DNA from: Paratrimastix pyriformis
Lineage: Eukaryota; Preaxostyla; Paratrimastigidae
Direction of reading: 5' to 3'
DNA length: 64,000 nt
Assembly: GCA_027972325.1 (NCBI GenBank)
Contig: JAPMOS010000013.1
Span: 392,501 to 456,500, forward strand
Shown here: positions 53,237 to 62,523 of the stretch, piece after piece
Layout: every line of letters begins with the position of its first letter
How positions within the stretch are numbered: the first letter of the stretch is position 1
The notes under the pieces: generated by a model
What the model saw: only the letters and a program-made list of their open reading frames with translations
Told to the model about the DNA's origin: nothing
Database searches by the model: none
Program-made: the position numbers and the translations under genes

Positions 53237-55443
53237 GGCCGCAGACTTGGGGCCGGCGTTGGCCATGGAGAGGGTGAAGGGCTTGTCGTGGAGGAGGGAC
53301 GGGTGGAACTCGTCCTCGAACTCGCCCCCCCAGATGGACTGGCCTCCGGTCCCGTCCCCGTTGGGGTCGCCCGTCTGGATCATGAAGGACTTGATGACCC
53401 GGTGGAAGGTCAGGTTGTTGTAGTACCCCTGCCGGGCCAGCCCGACGAAGTTCTCCACCGTCTTGGGGCACCTGCCGCAGCCCGCCCAACCCACCCGGGG
53501 AGCAGCCACGGCCCGTGGTCAGGAGCAGGCGGCACGTGGGCGTGGGTGCGGTGGCCATGGCGGCCTCTGGGCGGCGTGGGTGTGGGTGTGGGTGTGGGGG
53601 AGGGGGCGGACTCGTCGGGGAAGAGCTTGAGGGCGATGTCGCCCATGGTGGTGTGGATGACCGCGTAGTATGCCACCTTGCCGCGCTTGGTCTGGGCCGC
53701 CGAGAGCTGCTGCTGCTCCTGCGTGGGCCGCTCGTTCTGCACGTCGCGCACCTCACTGCACCCCCCCGTCCCATTCCCCCCGCACGGCCAGACCCGGAGC
53801 AAGGCAAGGCTCCCGTGGACAAGTGTCCAAGCAGACAGGCCAGGGGCGTGGTGGATGACGGGAGGGGAGGGATGGCCGGACGCGTCCTCGGAGGGCTCCT
53901 GGCGGGTGAACATGTAGAAGCGATCCTGCTTGTGGGCCGAGCAGAACAGGGTCGGGTCGACGCCCGTCTCGCGGGCCCCCGCCTCGGACATCCGCTTGGT
54001 GCCCATGAAGGCTTGCGGCAGCTGAGCGGGCAGATGATTGGGAGAGACATGTCAGCGAACGAGGGGCAAGGGTGGGAATAGGCGAGGCGGGGTGCGGCGG
54101 CGGCGGCGGCGGGCTGCCTTCGGGGACCTTTGCCTCGCCCTGGAAGAGGGCCAGCCGGAGGAAGCGCTCCGAGGCCTCGACCTTGCCCAGCAGCCCGAAG
54201 AGCCGGTTGCTGTGAATGTTGACCACTGGCCGGCCCCAGCCCCCAGCCACCGCCAACCCCCAGCAGCCCCACCAACCCCGGATGCACCCGCTGATGAGGA
54301 CCGAGCCGACGAGCCGCGGTGCCTCTGTTCTTCTCTGCCGATGGGTGCGGGTGCGGGTGCGGGGCAGGGGCGGACCCTTGACGCCGAAGAGGGTCGGGTA
54401 GAGGATGTAGTACCCGCTCTCGTCGAAGATCACCTGTCGGGGGGATGTCGGGGATGTCGGGGGGATGTCGGGGGTGGCGGGTGCAGGGAGCCGAGCAAGC
54501 AGCAGTTGAGTTGGCGGGGCAGTGACCCATCGAGCGGGTGGATGGCAGAAACGCGAGCGCACTCCAGCCCTCCCTCACCCCTCCCTCACCCCTCCCTCAC
54601 CCCTCCCTCACCCCTCCCTCACTGATCCGCCCCGCTCGCACCCCGTGATCGGCCCTGGCAGTGGGTGCGGACGTCGCCCGGGTCCTGCTCCTCGAGCTCC
54701 CGCTCGACGGCCATCCGGCGGCCGAAGTCGATGTCGTCCAGCCGGAATTCCTCCGACCCCACCTGCCCCCAGCCGCCCACCGTGTCGTGCCCAGAGATCA
54801 GACGGGTCCCTCACGCGGGCGGGCGGGTGGATGGGCCGTGACGGGGGGCGCCGTGTGACCTTCTGGACGGAGTGGGCCCGGACGAGGGACTCGTCGTACT
54901 TGCGGATCATCTTGGCCGAGGCGAACCCGAACACCCGGATCTGCCGGCCCGCCCGCCACGCCCCGGGGGGAGCGTCAGAATGGGGGCGAGAGAGGCGGCG
55001 GGCCCAGACCTGCCGATCGAGGGCGTTGGCCACCCAGTGGCGCCCGTCCCGCGACACGTTGATCGAGGTCGCAACCGTTCGGCACTGCCAAGAAAAAATG
55101 GGGAAGAAAAAAAGGAAAAGAGTGGTGTGGTCAGTTGGACTCGAACCAACAACCTTGAGATTAAGAGTCTCACGTGCTTCCCCTTGCACCATGAACACAC
55201 CAAAAATAAGCAGAGACGCTGGGGAGACCTTAGCGAACTCGAAGAGGTCGGTCTCGGATTTGAAGGCGAACCGGAGGCCGGCCTGGGCGTTGTCGGCGGG
55301 GCTGTCGCCGGTCTCGGGGTCCCAGTACTCGACCATGCCCCCCTCATCGGCGCTCACCACCAGGTGCATGGGCCCATTGTACTGTCCCGCGGAGCCATCA
55401 GGAGGGAGAGGCGAAAATGATTGGGGCCCAGGGGGCGGGGCGG

Positions 55444-55477
<34 letters not shown>

Positions 55478-56551
55478 AGGCGGACCTTGAGGACCCGCAC
55501 GGGGCGCCTGTGGAGGGTGGGCACCGTCTGGCGGACGGGGACGGCGCAGCCTGCCTGGTCGACGTTGCGCGGGCCTGTGGCGTCGAAGATGTGCACCCGG
55601 GGCCGTCCTTCTCGGCGATGGCCAGCAGGGCGGTCGCCTGGCCCTTGCGGAAGACGAACTCGCAGGGCCCCGGCACGAAGGACAGCTTCATCATGTTGAT
55701 CATGTCTGCCCCGGGTCCACACCATCACAGACCAGGCCGAAGGAAGGGCTGAACAAAGATCCCGGCGCGGGGCGGGGCGGCGCGTGGGGGACTGGGCGGG
55801 GCGCAGGGGCGGACCGAAGCCCAACACGTCGTAGACCTTGACCGTCTGATCGGAGGACACCGATGCCATCAGGGTCCCATCGACGCTGCAGGTCAGCCCC
55901 ACGATCGGGCCTGCGAGCCGAGGGAGGGCGAGGAGAGCCGGGATGAGGAACTGCGAATGGGGGCGGGTGGGCTCGGACGGACCCAAGTGGGCCCGGTAGT
56001 GCTTGACGAATTCGATCCCACGAGGCATCTTCCTCCAGAACTTGAGGTGCCCGTCACGACTGGCACTCACCATAAACTCTGCGGGGCCGGAGGGGAGGGC
56101 GACGAAAGGGTGAGGGAGACAACCTGTGCGCCAGCAGACGTGTGGGGGTGACGAGAAGATGGGTGATCACATCACGGTGCATGTACGATCTTTCGTACAT
56201 CTTGGCACATGGGAGGTTGGCTTCAAAAGCTTCCTGGCCGACAAGAGCTGGAACGCAGCGAGTGAGAAAGATGATGAAAGATTTGAACAGACCTTCGCGT
56301 TTCTTTTTTCTAGAATCAGCAGGCTGAGGGGCTGGAGTGGGTCCACTGATGCTGTCTTCAATCGTCGTTGTAAGAACTGGGGGGGGCTCGTGCTCGGCTG
56401 ATGAAGTGGCAGTGGCAGTGGCAGTGGCAGTGGCAGTGGCAGTGGCAGTGGCCTCGTCGGAAGGGTTCGACTCCTCGACGGTTTCCTCCTGGTCGCGAGA
56501 ACGCCGTTTCCGCTCGATCGGCTGGACCTCGGCATGCTTCTGCTCTTCCAT
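52623..56551 (-). CDS. PPWD1: PPWD1: WD-repeat protein with C-terminal cyclophilin domain
   Basis: ATG at 56551 ([17 protein letters not shown]), TAA at 52623. The N-terminus carries a Thr-Ala repeat, then [17 protein letters not shown], as in animal PPWD1. WD repeats follow: [20 protein letters not shown] (56070), [20 protein letters not shown] (55900), [19 protein letters not shown] (55695), [19 protein letters not shown] (55350), [10 protein letters not shown] (55240), [19 protein letters not shown] (55060). Then come [17 protein letters not shown] (54690), [19 protein letters not shown] (54430) and [14 protein letters not shown] (53915). The cyclophilin domain begins [18 protein letters not shown] (53665). 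It continues [20 protein letters not shown] (53460), with [14 protein letters not shown] and [20 protein letters not shown] (52890), retaining the catalytic Arg, Phe, Gln and Phe of active cyclophilins. PPWD1 is a spliceosome-associated prolyl isomerase in the nucleus. It ends [11 protein letters not shown]. Confidence 0.95.
52978..53170 (-). repeat. 14-bp minisatellite (ATGCCGAGCGGGGG), about 13 copies
   Basis: Plus-strand ATGCCGAGCGGGGG units in a PPWD1 intron between the two halves of the cyclophilin domain. The 14-bp period cycles through all frames. Confidence 0.95.
53203..53235 (-). repeat. Poly-C run (sense) in PPWD1 intron
   Basis: Thirty-three G on the plus strand in the same intron as the 14-bp array. 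Confidence 0.9.
55126..55198 (-). tRNA. tRNA-Lys (anticodon CTT), nested in a PPWD1 intron
   Basis: Read on the minus strand: acceptor GTGTTCA (55198-55192) pairs with TGACCAC (55133-55127) with one mismatch; D-arm GTGC-AAGGGGAA-GCAC; anticodon arm TGAGA-CTCTTAA-TCTCA with anticodon CTT; five-base variable loop; T-arm GTTGG-TTCGAGT-CCAAC; discriminator A. Downstream on the same strand is a T-rich stretch (CTTTTCCTTTTTTTC) suited to Pol III termination. It lies in the intron between the [10 protein letters not shown] and ATSINV exons of PPWD1, same strand. A tRNA scan would confirm it; the mismatch and A73 leave slight doubt about activity. Confidence 0.88.
55448..55474 (-). repeat. Poly-C run (sense) in PPWD1 intron
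   Basis: Twenty-seven G on the plus strand, shortly downstream (transcript order) of the VRVLK exon. Confidence 0.88.
56405..56453 (-). repeat. TGCCAC hexamer coding repeat (Ala-Thr)
   Basis: Eight copies of the hexamer in the first PPWD1 exon, encoding ATATATATATATATAT in the predicted disordered N-terminus. Confidence 0.9.
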
Positions 56552-56593
56552 TCGGGTTGAGGAGAGTAAGACTACCCGGGGATCTATTTACAA
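56552..56593. promoter_or_regulatory. 42-bp divergent intergenic region
   Basis: Lies between the PPWD1 start (-) and the nearest ATG of the membrane-protein gene (+, 56594). Presumed shared promoter; the true + strand start may lie further in. Confidence 0.4.
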
Positions 56594-59500
56594 ATGAGCG
56601 GTTCAAAAAAAGGACCGCCCGGTGACTCTGTGCCACCCGAAGAATCATACACTGCCTCGTTTCCATCGGCGACCCCAACAACTCCTGGAGGCCACGATGG
56701 GAACCGCACACAAGCCAACAATTATGCGGTGTCCCCTACTCTTTCCTTCCCCTCTCCATCTCGGGGGGATGACGAACCGGCAACGACCCAATCGCAAAAC
56801 CCTCCAGTATCTGCTACCCTCTCCCCCCAATCCTACCAAGCTTCGGCTTCCTTGGTTCCTCCCCCTTCTGAATCTGCCCCTCCCGACTCCGAGGCTGCCC
56901 TTCTCCTCTCCACGGGGGCATCGCCCGCGGCCCTCACCCCGCGGCTCTTCCCGCCGACCTGAACATCCAGAAGCCCGCCGATGACGGGCTCCTGTCGCCG
57001 CCACCCCGCCGATGGGGCGGGTTCTGGTACGCCGTGTGCCTGCTGCTGTGGCTGTTCTCGTCGCCCTTCTTCCTGGCGGTGCTGCTCAAGTACATGACCC
57101 CCGGCTGGTTCCAGCCCACCGGCTACGCCAGGCCCTTCCTGCGCACCTGCGTGGTCCGTGCCTCTGCTCGCCTGGCCACCACACGGACCACTCGCCCTCC
57201 CCCCGCCGGTCTGCTCACCACGCTCGTCCCCGCCCGCCCCGTGCCGCCGCTCGCAGTGGGCCGCGCCCTTCTTCCTGGCCAGCTTCATCACGGCCATCGT
57301 CCAGATCTTCCGGTCCGCGGCTCGACTCCTCCCCAACCTGGCGCCCGCTCATCCTCCCCGGCACCTCCACCCCCCAGCCGCGGGCGGCCGTGCGAGAACC
57401 GGACGGCGCTGTACTCGTGGCAATACGTGATCCTCTCGCTGGTGACTGTGGGCTACCACCTGTGCACGGTGCTGACCTTCACCATCTCGCTGACCCCCTC
57501 CCAGCCCACCCCCGGCCTGCCCGGGACGGGCTTCCTGCGGGCCATCGAGTGGATGGTCTTCGCCGTCTTCATGGTGGCCGTCCTGGGGCTGCTCCTGGGC
57601 GGGGCCATCCTCAAGCGGGTCCCCCACTGGCTGCGCTTGCTGGGGCTGCTCCTGGTGGCCCTGGCGGTGGCCATCCTGATCCTGGTCAAGCCCGCCGCTG
57701 CCGGCTGCGCCTGGCCCGTGGCCCAGCTTGAGAGTCCGCTGCCCCGCCCGCCCACGCCCATCCACACCCGCCCATCCCCACGGGGCGCCCTTCGCTGGCC
57801 ATGGGCGCTCGGCTCACTCTCCCTCTTTCGCTCTCTCCCTGCGGGCCGTGCAGCGCCCCAGTTCTACTGGCAGATCTGCCTGCCCACCCAGGCCGAGTAC
57901 TCGTGGCTCTCGGTGGCCTTCCTGGGCGGCGCCTGCCTCTTCGCCGTCCTGCGGGGCCTCCTCTCGCGCCGCTTCCTCATCGCCAAGGCCACCGCCTCCC
58001 GTCGGGCCGCCCAGGAGGTCCGCCGCCGGTCCCGCCTCCTCGCGTCCCGCCCCCATTCCTCCGCATCCCTTGAGGGCTCCGGGCACTCGGACGGGGCGAG
58101 GGCGGGTGGGGACCGGAGCAGACAGGGTCGAAACTCATGGATCGGGCGACCGGGCGGCGGACGGCTGCATGGGGGGCTGATTTGGGCTGATTTGGGCTGG
58201 GGGCGCAGCTGGGTCTGCCCGCGGACGATGCGGGGCACCTGTTTGCCCCCTGCGGGACGGGGGACGTGGCCCGGAGCCGCATCGACGGCTGCTTCGGGTC
58301 GCACCTGTACGACCTCGAGTGCGCCGGGTCCGTCCCGCCACCCCCGCGGCCGCCCCCGCCCGCTGCGCCGCCCCGCCCCCCTGCAGGCCTCGCCCCGGGG
58401 CCCCCGACTCAGCGCCCGCCCCTCCTCGCGCCCTCTCCGCATCTCCGCAGGCCCACGGTGGGCGCCACCTGGGAGCTGCACACCCTGGGCGGGGGGCTGG
58501 CCCTGCTGCCGGTGGCCTTCATGGGGGCCTACTTCTACGGGGAGTTCAGCTGGTCGTCGGCCGACGGGGCCACGGCGGCCCCCATCGGATGGGTCCCGCT
58601 GACGGAGATCCTGAGCGGCCGCTCGGTGGCCGAGTATGTCATGATCGGGTACATGGCCCTGGCCCTCTTCATGCAGGCCCTCGGCCTGGGCACGGTCGGC
58701 AGCCCCCGCCCCTCATCACCACCATCCCTCGCCATCATCGCCATCTTCCTCACCCGCTGCGCCTGCCCTCCTGCTGCTGGCAGTTCGTGATGGGGGCCTC
58801 GAAGGCCGCCTACTACAGCGCCCAGGTGGCCCACCTCTTCATGGCCGTCTTCGCCGCCCAGTCCGTCCCCCGCCCACCCTCCGCGCATGCCCCATCCACC
58901 CACTGCATATGCCCCACCCCCGTCCCCTGACCCGCCCATCTCAACGCCCGGCTGCCCTCCCGCCCGCCCCGCCCCGCCCCGCATTCAGCCTGGTTCTTCC
59001 TGGGGAGCGTCTGGACGTGATCGTCTTCGTGGTGCTGTGCCTGCTGATGGCCGGGGGCGCGCTCTCCCTCCACGCGGCCGCCCGGGAGCCCCGCGCCCGC
59101 GAGGCCAAGTCCGCCGCCCCGCCCCGCCCCCGCCCCGCCCCCGCCCCCGCCCCCGCCCCCGCCCCGCCTCGGGCCCTTCCCGTCCGCCCCGGGACTCCGG
59201 CTGCAGCGGCCATCGACTGATAATGGATTCCCTCTCTGTGCACTGCACGGGGCGCTGGTGGGCGTGTGTGCCGTCGGTGGGGCAGGTGGGTGCTGAATGC
59301 CGCCACCGAGGCGGGGGTCCTGGACGCGGCCGGGGCGGAGGCCCTCCGGGCGATCGACTGCCAGCTGGGCCGCCACGAGATGCACCGCGCCCTCGTCAAG
59401 GCCCGCCCGCCAGCCCCCGCCAGCCCCCACCGCCCACCGCCCCCATCAGCACTGCAGCTCCCCACCTGTCCTTTTCCCGCTCGCGCTCATGTCGACGACG

Positions 59501-61341
59501 GATGCGCGCTGGCGGCTCCTTTGGGTGGGTGGACGCAGGTGCTTGTCGAGGGCCGCTCGAGCGCCTGGTGGCCCACCACTGACCCGGAGTGCCCCACCCG
59601 GGCCCGCTACCTGCGCCTCCGCCGGCCCCTGCCCATGTGCCCGCCCACGCCCCTGGGGGTCGCCCCCGCCCCCGCCCTCAGTCCCGCCCTGCCTGCGGCG
59701 CAGGAAGGCTTCGTCGAGCCGGTGGCCCTGGCCACCCACCCCGCCGCCGGCATGGGTCTGGTGCCCTGGCCCTGCAGCCACCACCACCACCACCACCATC
59801 CCCTTCACCCCCTTCACCCCCTTCACCCCCTTCACCCCCGTTCCGGCTCACCAAACTGCTGTGGGCTCCGCAGGCACAAGCGAGGCCCTTCTCCCCGCCC
59901 TGAATGGGCCGGCCGGCTCCAACGCGCACCCCGCGAGCACCTCGCCCCCACCCCCCTCCGAGCCGGCCCCCAGCGAGGCCGTGACGCCCTTCACCCCGCC
60001 GCCCCCGCCCCCGCCCCCGCCCCCGCCCCCAGCTGGGGGGCAGCCGGACACGAGCGACGAGGACGGGCCCTCAGCCCGCGGCCCCCCGGCCGCCACCGAC
60101 TCGCCGCCCGCGTCGCCCCGGGCCCGCAGCCCCCCGCACACGCCTCCCCCGTCGGCCGGGGGCCTGACCCACCTGCTGGTGCCGGCCACCGAGCAGGTCG
60201 AGGTGCCCCAGCCCGTCAGCGTGGTCGGCCCGGCGGGCCACGGCCCGTCCAGCCCGGAGAGCATGCCGGGGACGGGGCGGCGTGGGATGGCCATGGTGGG
60301 TTCGCCCTTGCTCAACGTGCCCGCCTCGACGCGCCCCTCGGGCCGCACCGCGGTCGAGACGCCCGTCGATGAGCCCCGGGTCACTAAGGAGGTCCTCCAG
60401 CGGGTCATGGAGGAGGTCCGCCCCGCCCCGCCCGCCCCGCCCCGCCCCGCCCCGCCCGCCCCGCCCCGCCCCGCCCCGCCCCGCCCCGCCCCGCCCCGCC
60501 CGCCCCGCCCCGCCCCTTTGGGGACCCATATTCGGCTGCCCCGCTCCTGGCTGTCCGCTCACCTGACGTGCGTCTGTGCGGTGTGGTGCTGGGCGCAGCC
60601 GCTCTCGGACCCGCAAGTGACGCCCCGCATCTCGGGGCGCCGGCCGCCCTCCCACCACCGGCCCTCCTCCTCCTCCTCCTCCTCCGGCGCTGCCGCGACG
60701 ACCGGGCCCCAGCCCACCCGGCCCCGGCCCTCCCTCCCCTCCGGTCCGTGCCGCTCGCCCCCTCGGGAGCCCGCCCGCTCACCCGCCGTCAACCCCTCTC
60801 CCGCAGATCCCCTGGCCCCGGACAGTGCCACCCTGGTTCCCCCGCCCCCACCATCGGGCAAGCCGCCCCTGCCTGTGGGTGGCCCACCGGCCGGCCGGCG
60901 GCCACCCTCCTCGGGCGAGGGGGCCGTCCTTCCGGCCGCTGCCCCGAGCCACACCACCCCCCAGCCCCCCACCTCGTCCCGGCTGCCCGTGTCCAGGCCC
61001 AGGCCTACACCCGGCTCGGCGAGCCATCCCTCGGCCCTATTATTGTCCGCACGCCCCTCGCCTCCATCACCCCGCTCACGGCCCACCCCCACCGCCACCC
61101 CCGCGCCACACAGGACCCACGAAGAGGCCACCCCGATGCAGCCCCTGAAGGTCATCGAGCGACCGGTCTGCCTCCCTCTCCCCTCCCCTCCCTCCACCCA
61201 CCCCGTGCTCCCTCCCTTTGTCATCTCGCTCACGCAATTCCGCTCAAACTCCGCCCCGCCCCGCCGCGGTGGCAATATGTCTTTGTGCAGCCCACGCCCC
61301 CAGCCGAGGACGAGGAGGGTGAGGCGGTCGACCTGGCCTAA
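56594..61341 (+). CDS. Unrecognised multi-pass membrane protein with long Pro/Ser-rich tail
   Basis: I do not recognise the family. From about 56958 the frame reads ADLNIQKPADDGLLSPPPRR, followed by about ten hydrophobic segments in successive exons: YAVCLLLWLFSSPFFLAVLL (57018), WAAPFFLASFITAIVQIF (57262), YVILSLVTVGYHLCTVLTF (57427), WMVFAVFMVAVLGLLLGG (57551), LLGLLLVALAVAILILV (57637), WLSVAFLGGACLFAVLRG (57904), LGGGLALLPVAFMGAYF (58488), MIGYMALALFMQALGLG (58642), AAYYSAQVAHLFMAVFAA (58807) and VIVFVVLCLLMAGGALSL (59020). A cytoplasmic-type tail of several hundred Pro/Ser residues follows, ending YVFVQPTPPAEDEEGEAVDL with TAA at 61339. A Cys-containing loop (58210-58330, HLFAPCGTGDVARSRIDGCF) lies between spans six and seven. 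The ATG at 56594 opens a Ser/Thr/Pro-rich stretch, but I could not find a splice joining it to the first span; a different frame or start is possible. Confidence 0.6.
60420..60517 (+). repeat. CCCCGCC pentamer-like tract in intron
   Basis: (CCCGC)n with CCGCC variants starting right after the donor GTCCGCCCC at about 60418, in an intron of the membrane-protein gene. Confidence 0.85.
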
Positions 61342-61496
61342 GCCACCCCACCCCACCCCGCACCCACCCCTCCTCACCCTCCCTGTACTCTTCCGTATTT
61401 GTGCCCTCTGGTGTGTTGTTTTTTGGTTTTCTTGTCTCGGATTTAAATTCTCCGTCGTCAGCAGTCACATCGACCGTTCGGGGTCAACGCGCCTAA

Positions 61497-62088
61497 ATGC
61501 AGGAGAAAATCGCTGAATTTCAGGTTTTCGCGGGGCGTCTCCGGGGCGATTTGCAGCAGGCTACGAGCGTACAGGACGCTCTCGCACAAGACATTGACTC
61601 TTAGTCCGCATTTCCCTCCCTCACATCGCCCAACGCCTCATCAACCAAAATAGCGAGGAACTCAAACGGAATCTCGAGATCATTGTCGACAATCACTTGA
61701 CAGAGCTGCACATTGTAACTGAAGGTGGTGACGGCCCGGTCGAAGGGCACATGTCTGTTTTCATTCTGAGGTCTTGACTGGACCTTGCTTGGTTCTTTCT
61801 CGCCTGCTCCCAGACCGGACACTTCCAAAGTTTACGTGGAGGTGGGGTTCGGGTTTCACGTTGAAATGACCCCTGATGAAGCAATTCGATTTATCCCAAG
61901 GAGGATCGCCCTGTTGAGACCACGTCTGGAGCGGCAAACCGAGAAAGTTCTCGATATTAAGACGCGCCTGCAAGTTGTCTGTGGGGTCGGGTGCCCTGAA
62001 TCACCACCCTCCCTGGGAATTATAGATCCTCGCGGGGCTGAGCGAGCTGGAGGGCCTCCCCTCGAGCGACACCCAGGAGCAGGGGTGA
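61497..62088 (+). CDS. UXT: UXT, prefoldin-like alpha-class chaperone subunit
   Basis: Four exons join cleanly to 148 codons: 61497-61603, 61654-61724, 61771-61976, 62026-62088. Introns are 50, 46 and 49 nt, starting GTCCGC, GTGGTG and GTCTGT and ending AG. The product starts MQEKIAEFQVFAGRLRGDLQ, continues SYEELKRNLEIIVDN, then PDTSKVYVEVGFGFHVEMT, DEAIRFIPRRIALLRPRLE, and ends LAGLSELEGLPSSDTQEQG. The PDTS(K/R)(V/I)YVxxGxGFxxE(M/L)T stretch and the C-terminal LxGLxELxGL motif match UXT, which is about 157 residues in human. Two coiled-coil helices flank a beta hairpin, as in alpha prefoldins. UXT belongs to the URI/R2TP-associated prefoldin-like complex and has roles in transcription. The clean frame closure supports the exon model and the intron consensus. 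Confidence 0.92.
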
Positions 62089-62523
62089 TGATCTCAAGAG
62101 CCACACCCCAACTTCCCGACTTGAGCCCACAGCAGCACAACGCCCCCCCGCCCGGTGGCGGAAGGCCCGCTGAGTACAAGCGATCTCGATCTTACGGGCG
62201 CCGAACTCAGACAGGAGAGGCAGGCAACCGCGCGCGCGCAACAACGACACCACGCGAGAGCCCACCGAAAAGAGAGGGGGATGCCGTTGCGCAGATGCGG
62301 GCGACCGAAAGGTCCACAAAGGGAACCCGTGGGCAACGAACGGGGGCAGGGGCGAATGACAGTCGGGCAGCAAAAAGAGAGGGAAGAGGATGATTATTAA
62401 GGGGAACAGGAAGCGGAGCCTGCACAGAAAGAAGGGAGAGCGGGGGGGAGGGAGAGGAAGATGAGGAGCACGGGATGAAAAGGCCCGCGCCTTCGGGTGG
62501 GGAGACCCCGCGGGGCGGGCCCC
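62089..62523. other. Spacer between convergent UXT and AP-1 mu genes
   Basis: This 435-bp spacer is purine-rich on the plus strand towards the right (GGGAGAGGAAG-type). It contains short open frames without recognisable features. It presumably holds both 3' UTRs. Confidence 0.5.

Noticed and set aside
62155-62400. 81-codon plus-strand frame after UXT
   Set aside because: Starts inside the 3' flank, has no domain, and composition is low-complexity; more likely UTR.
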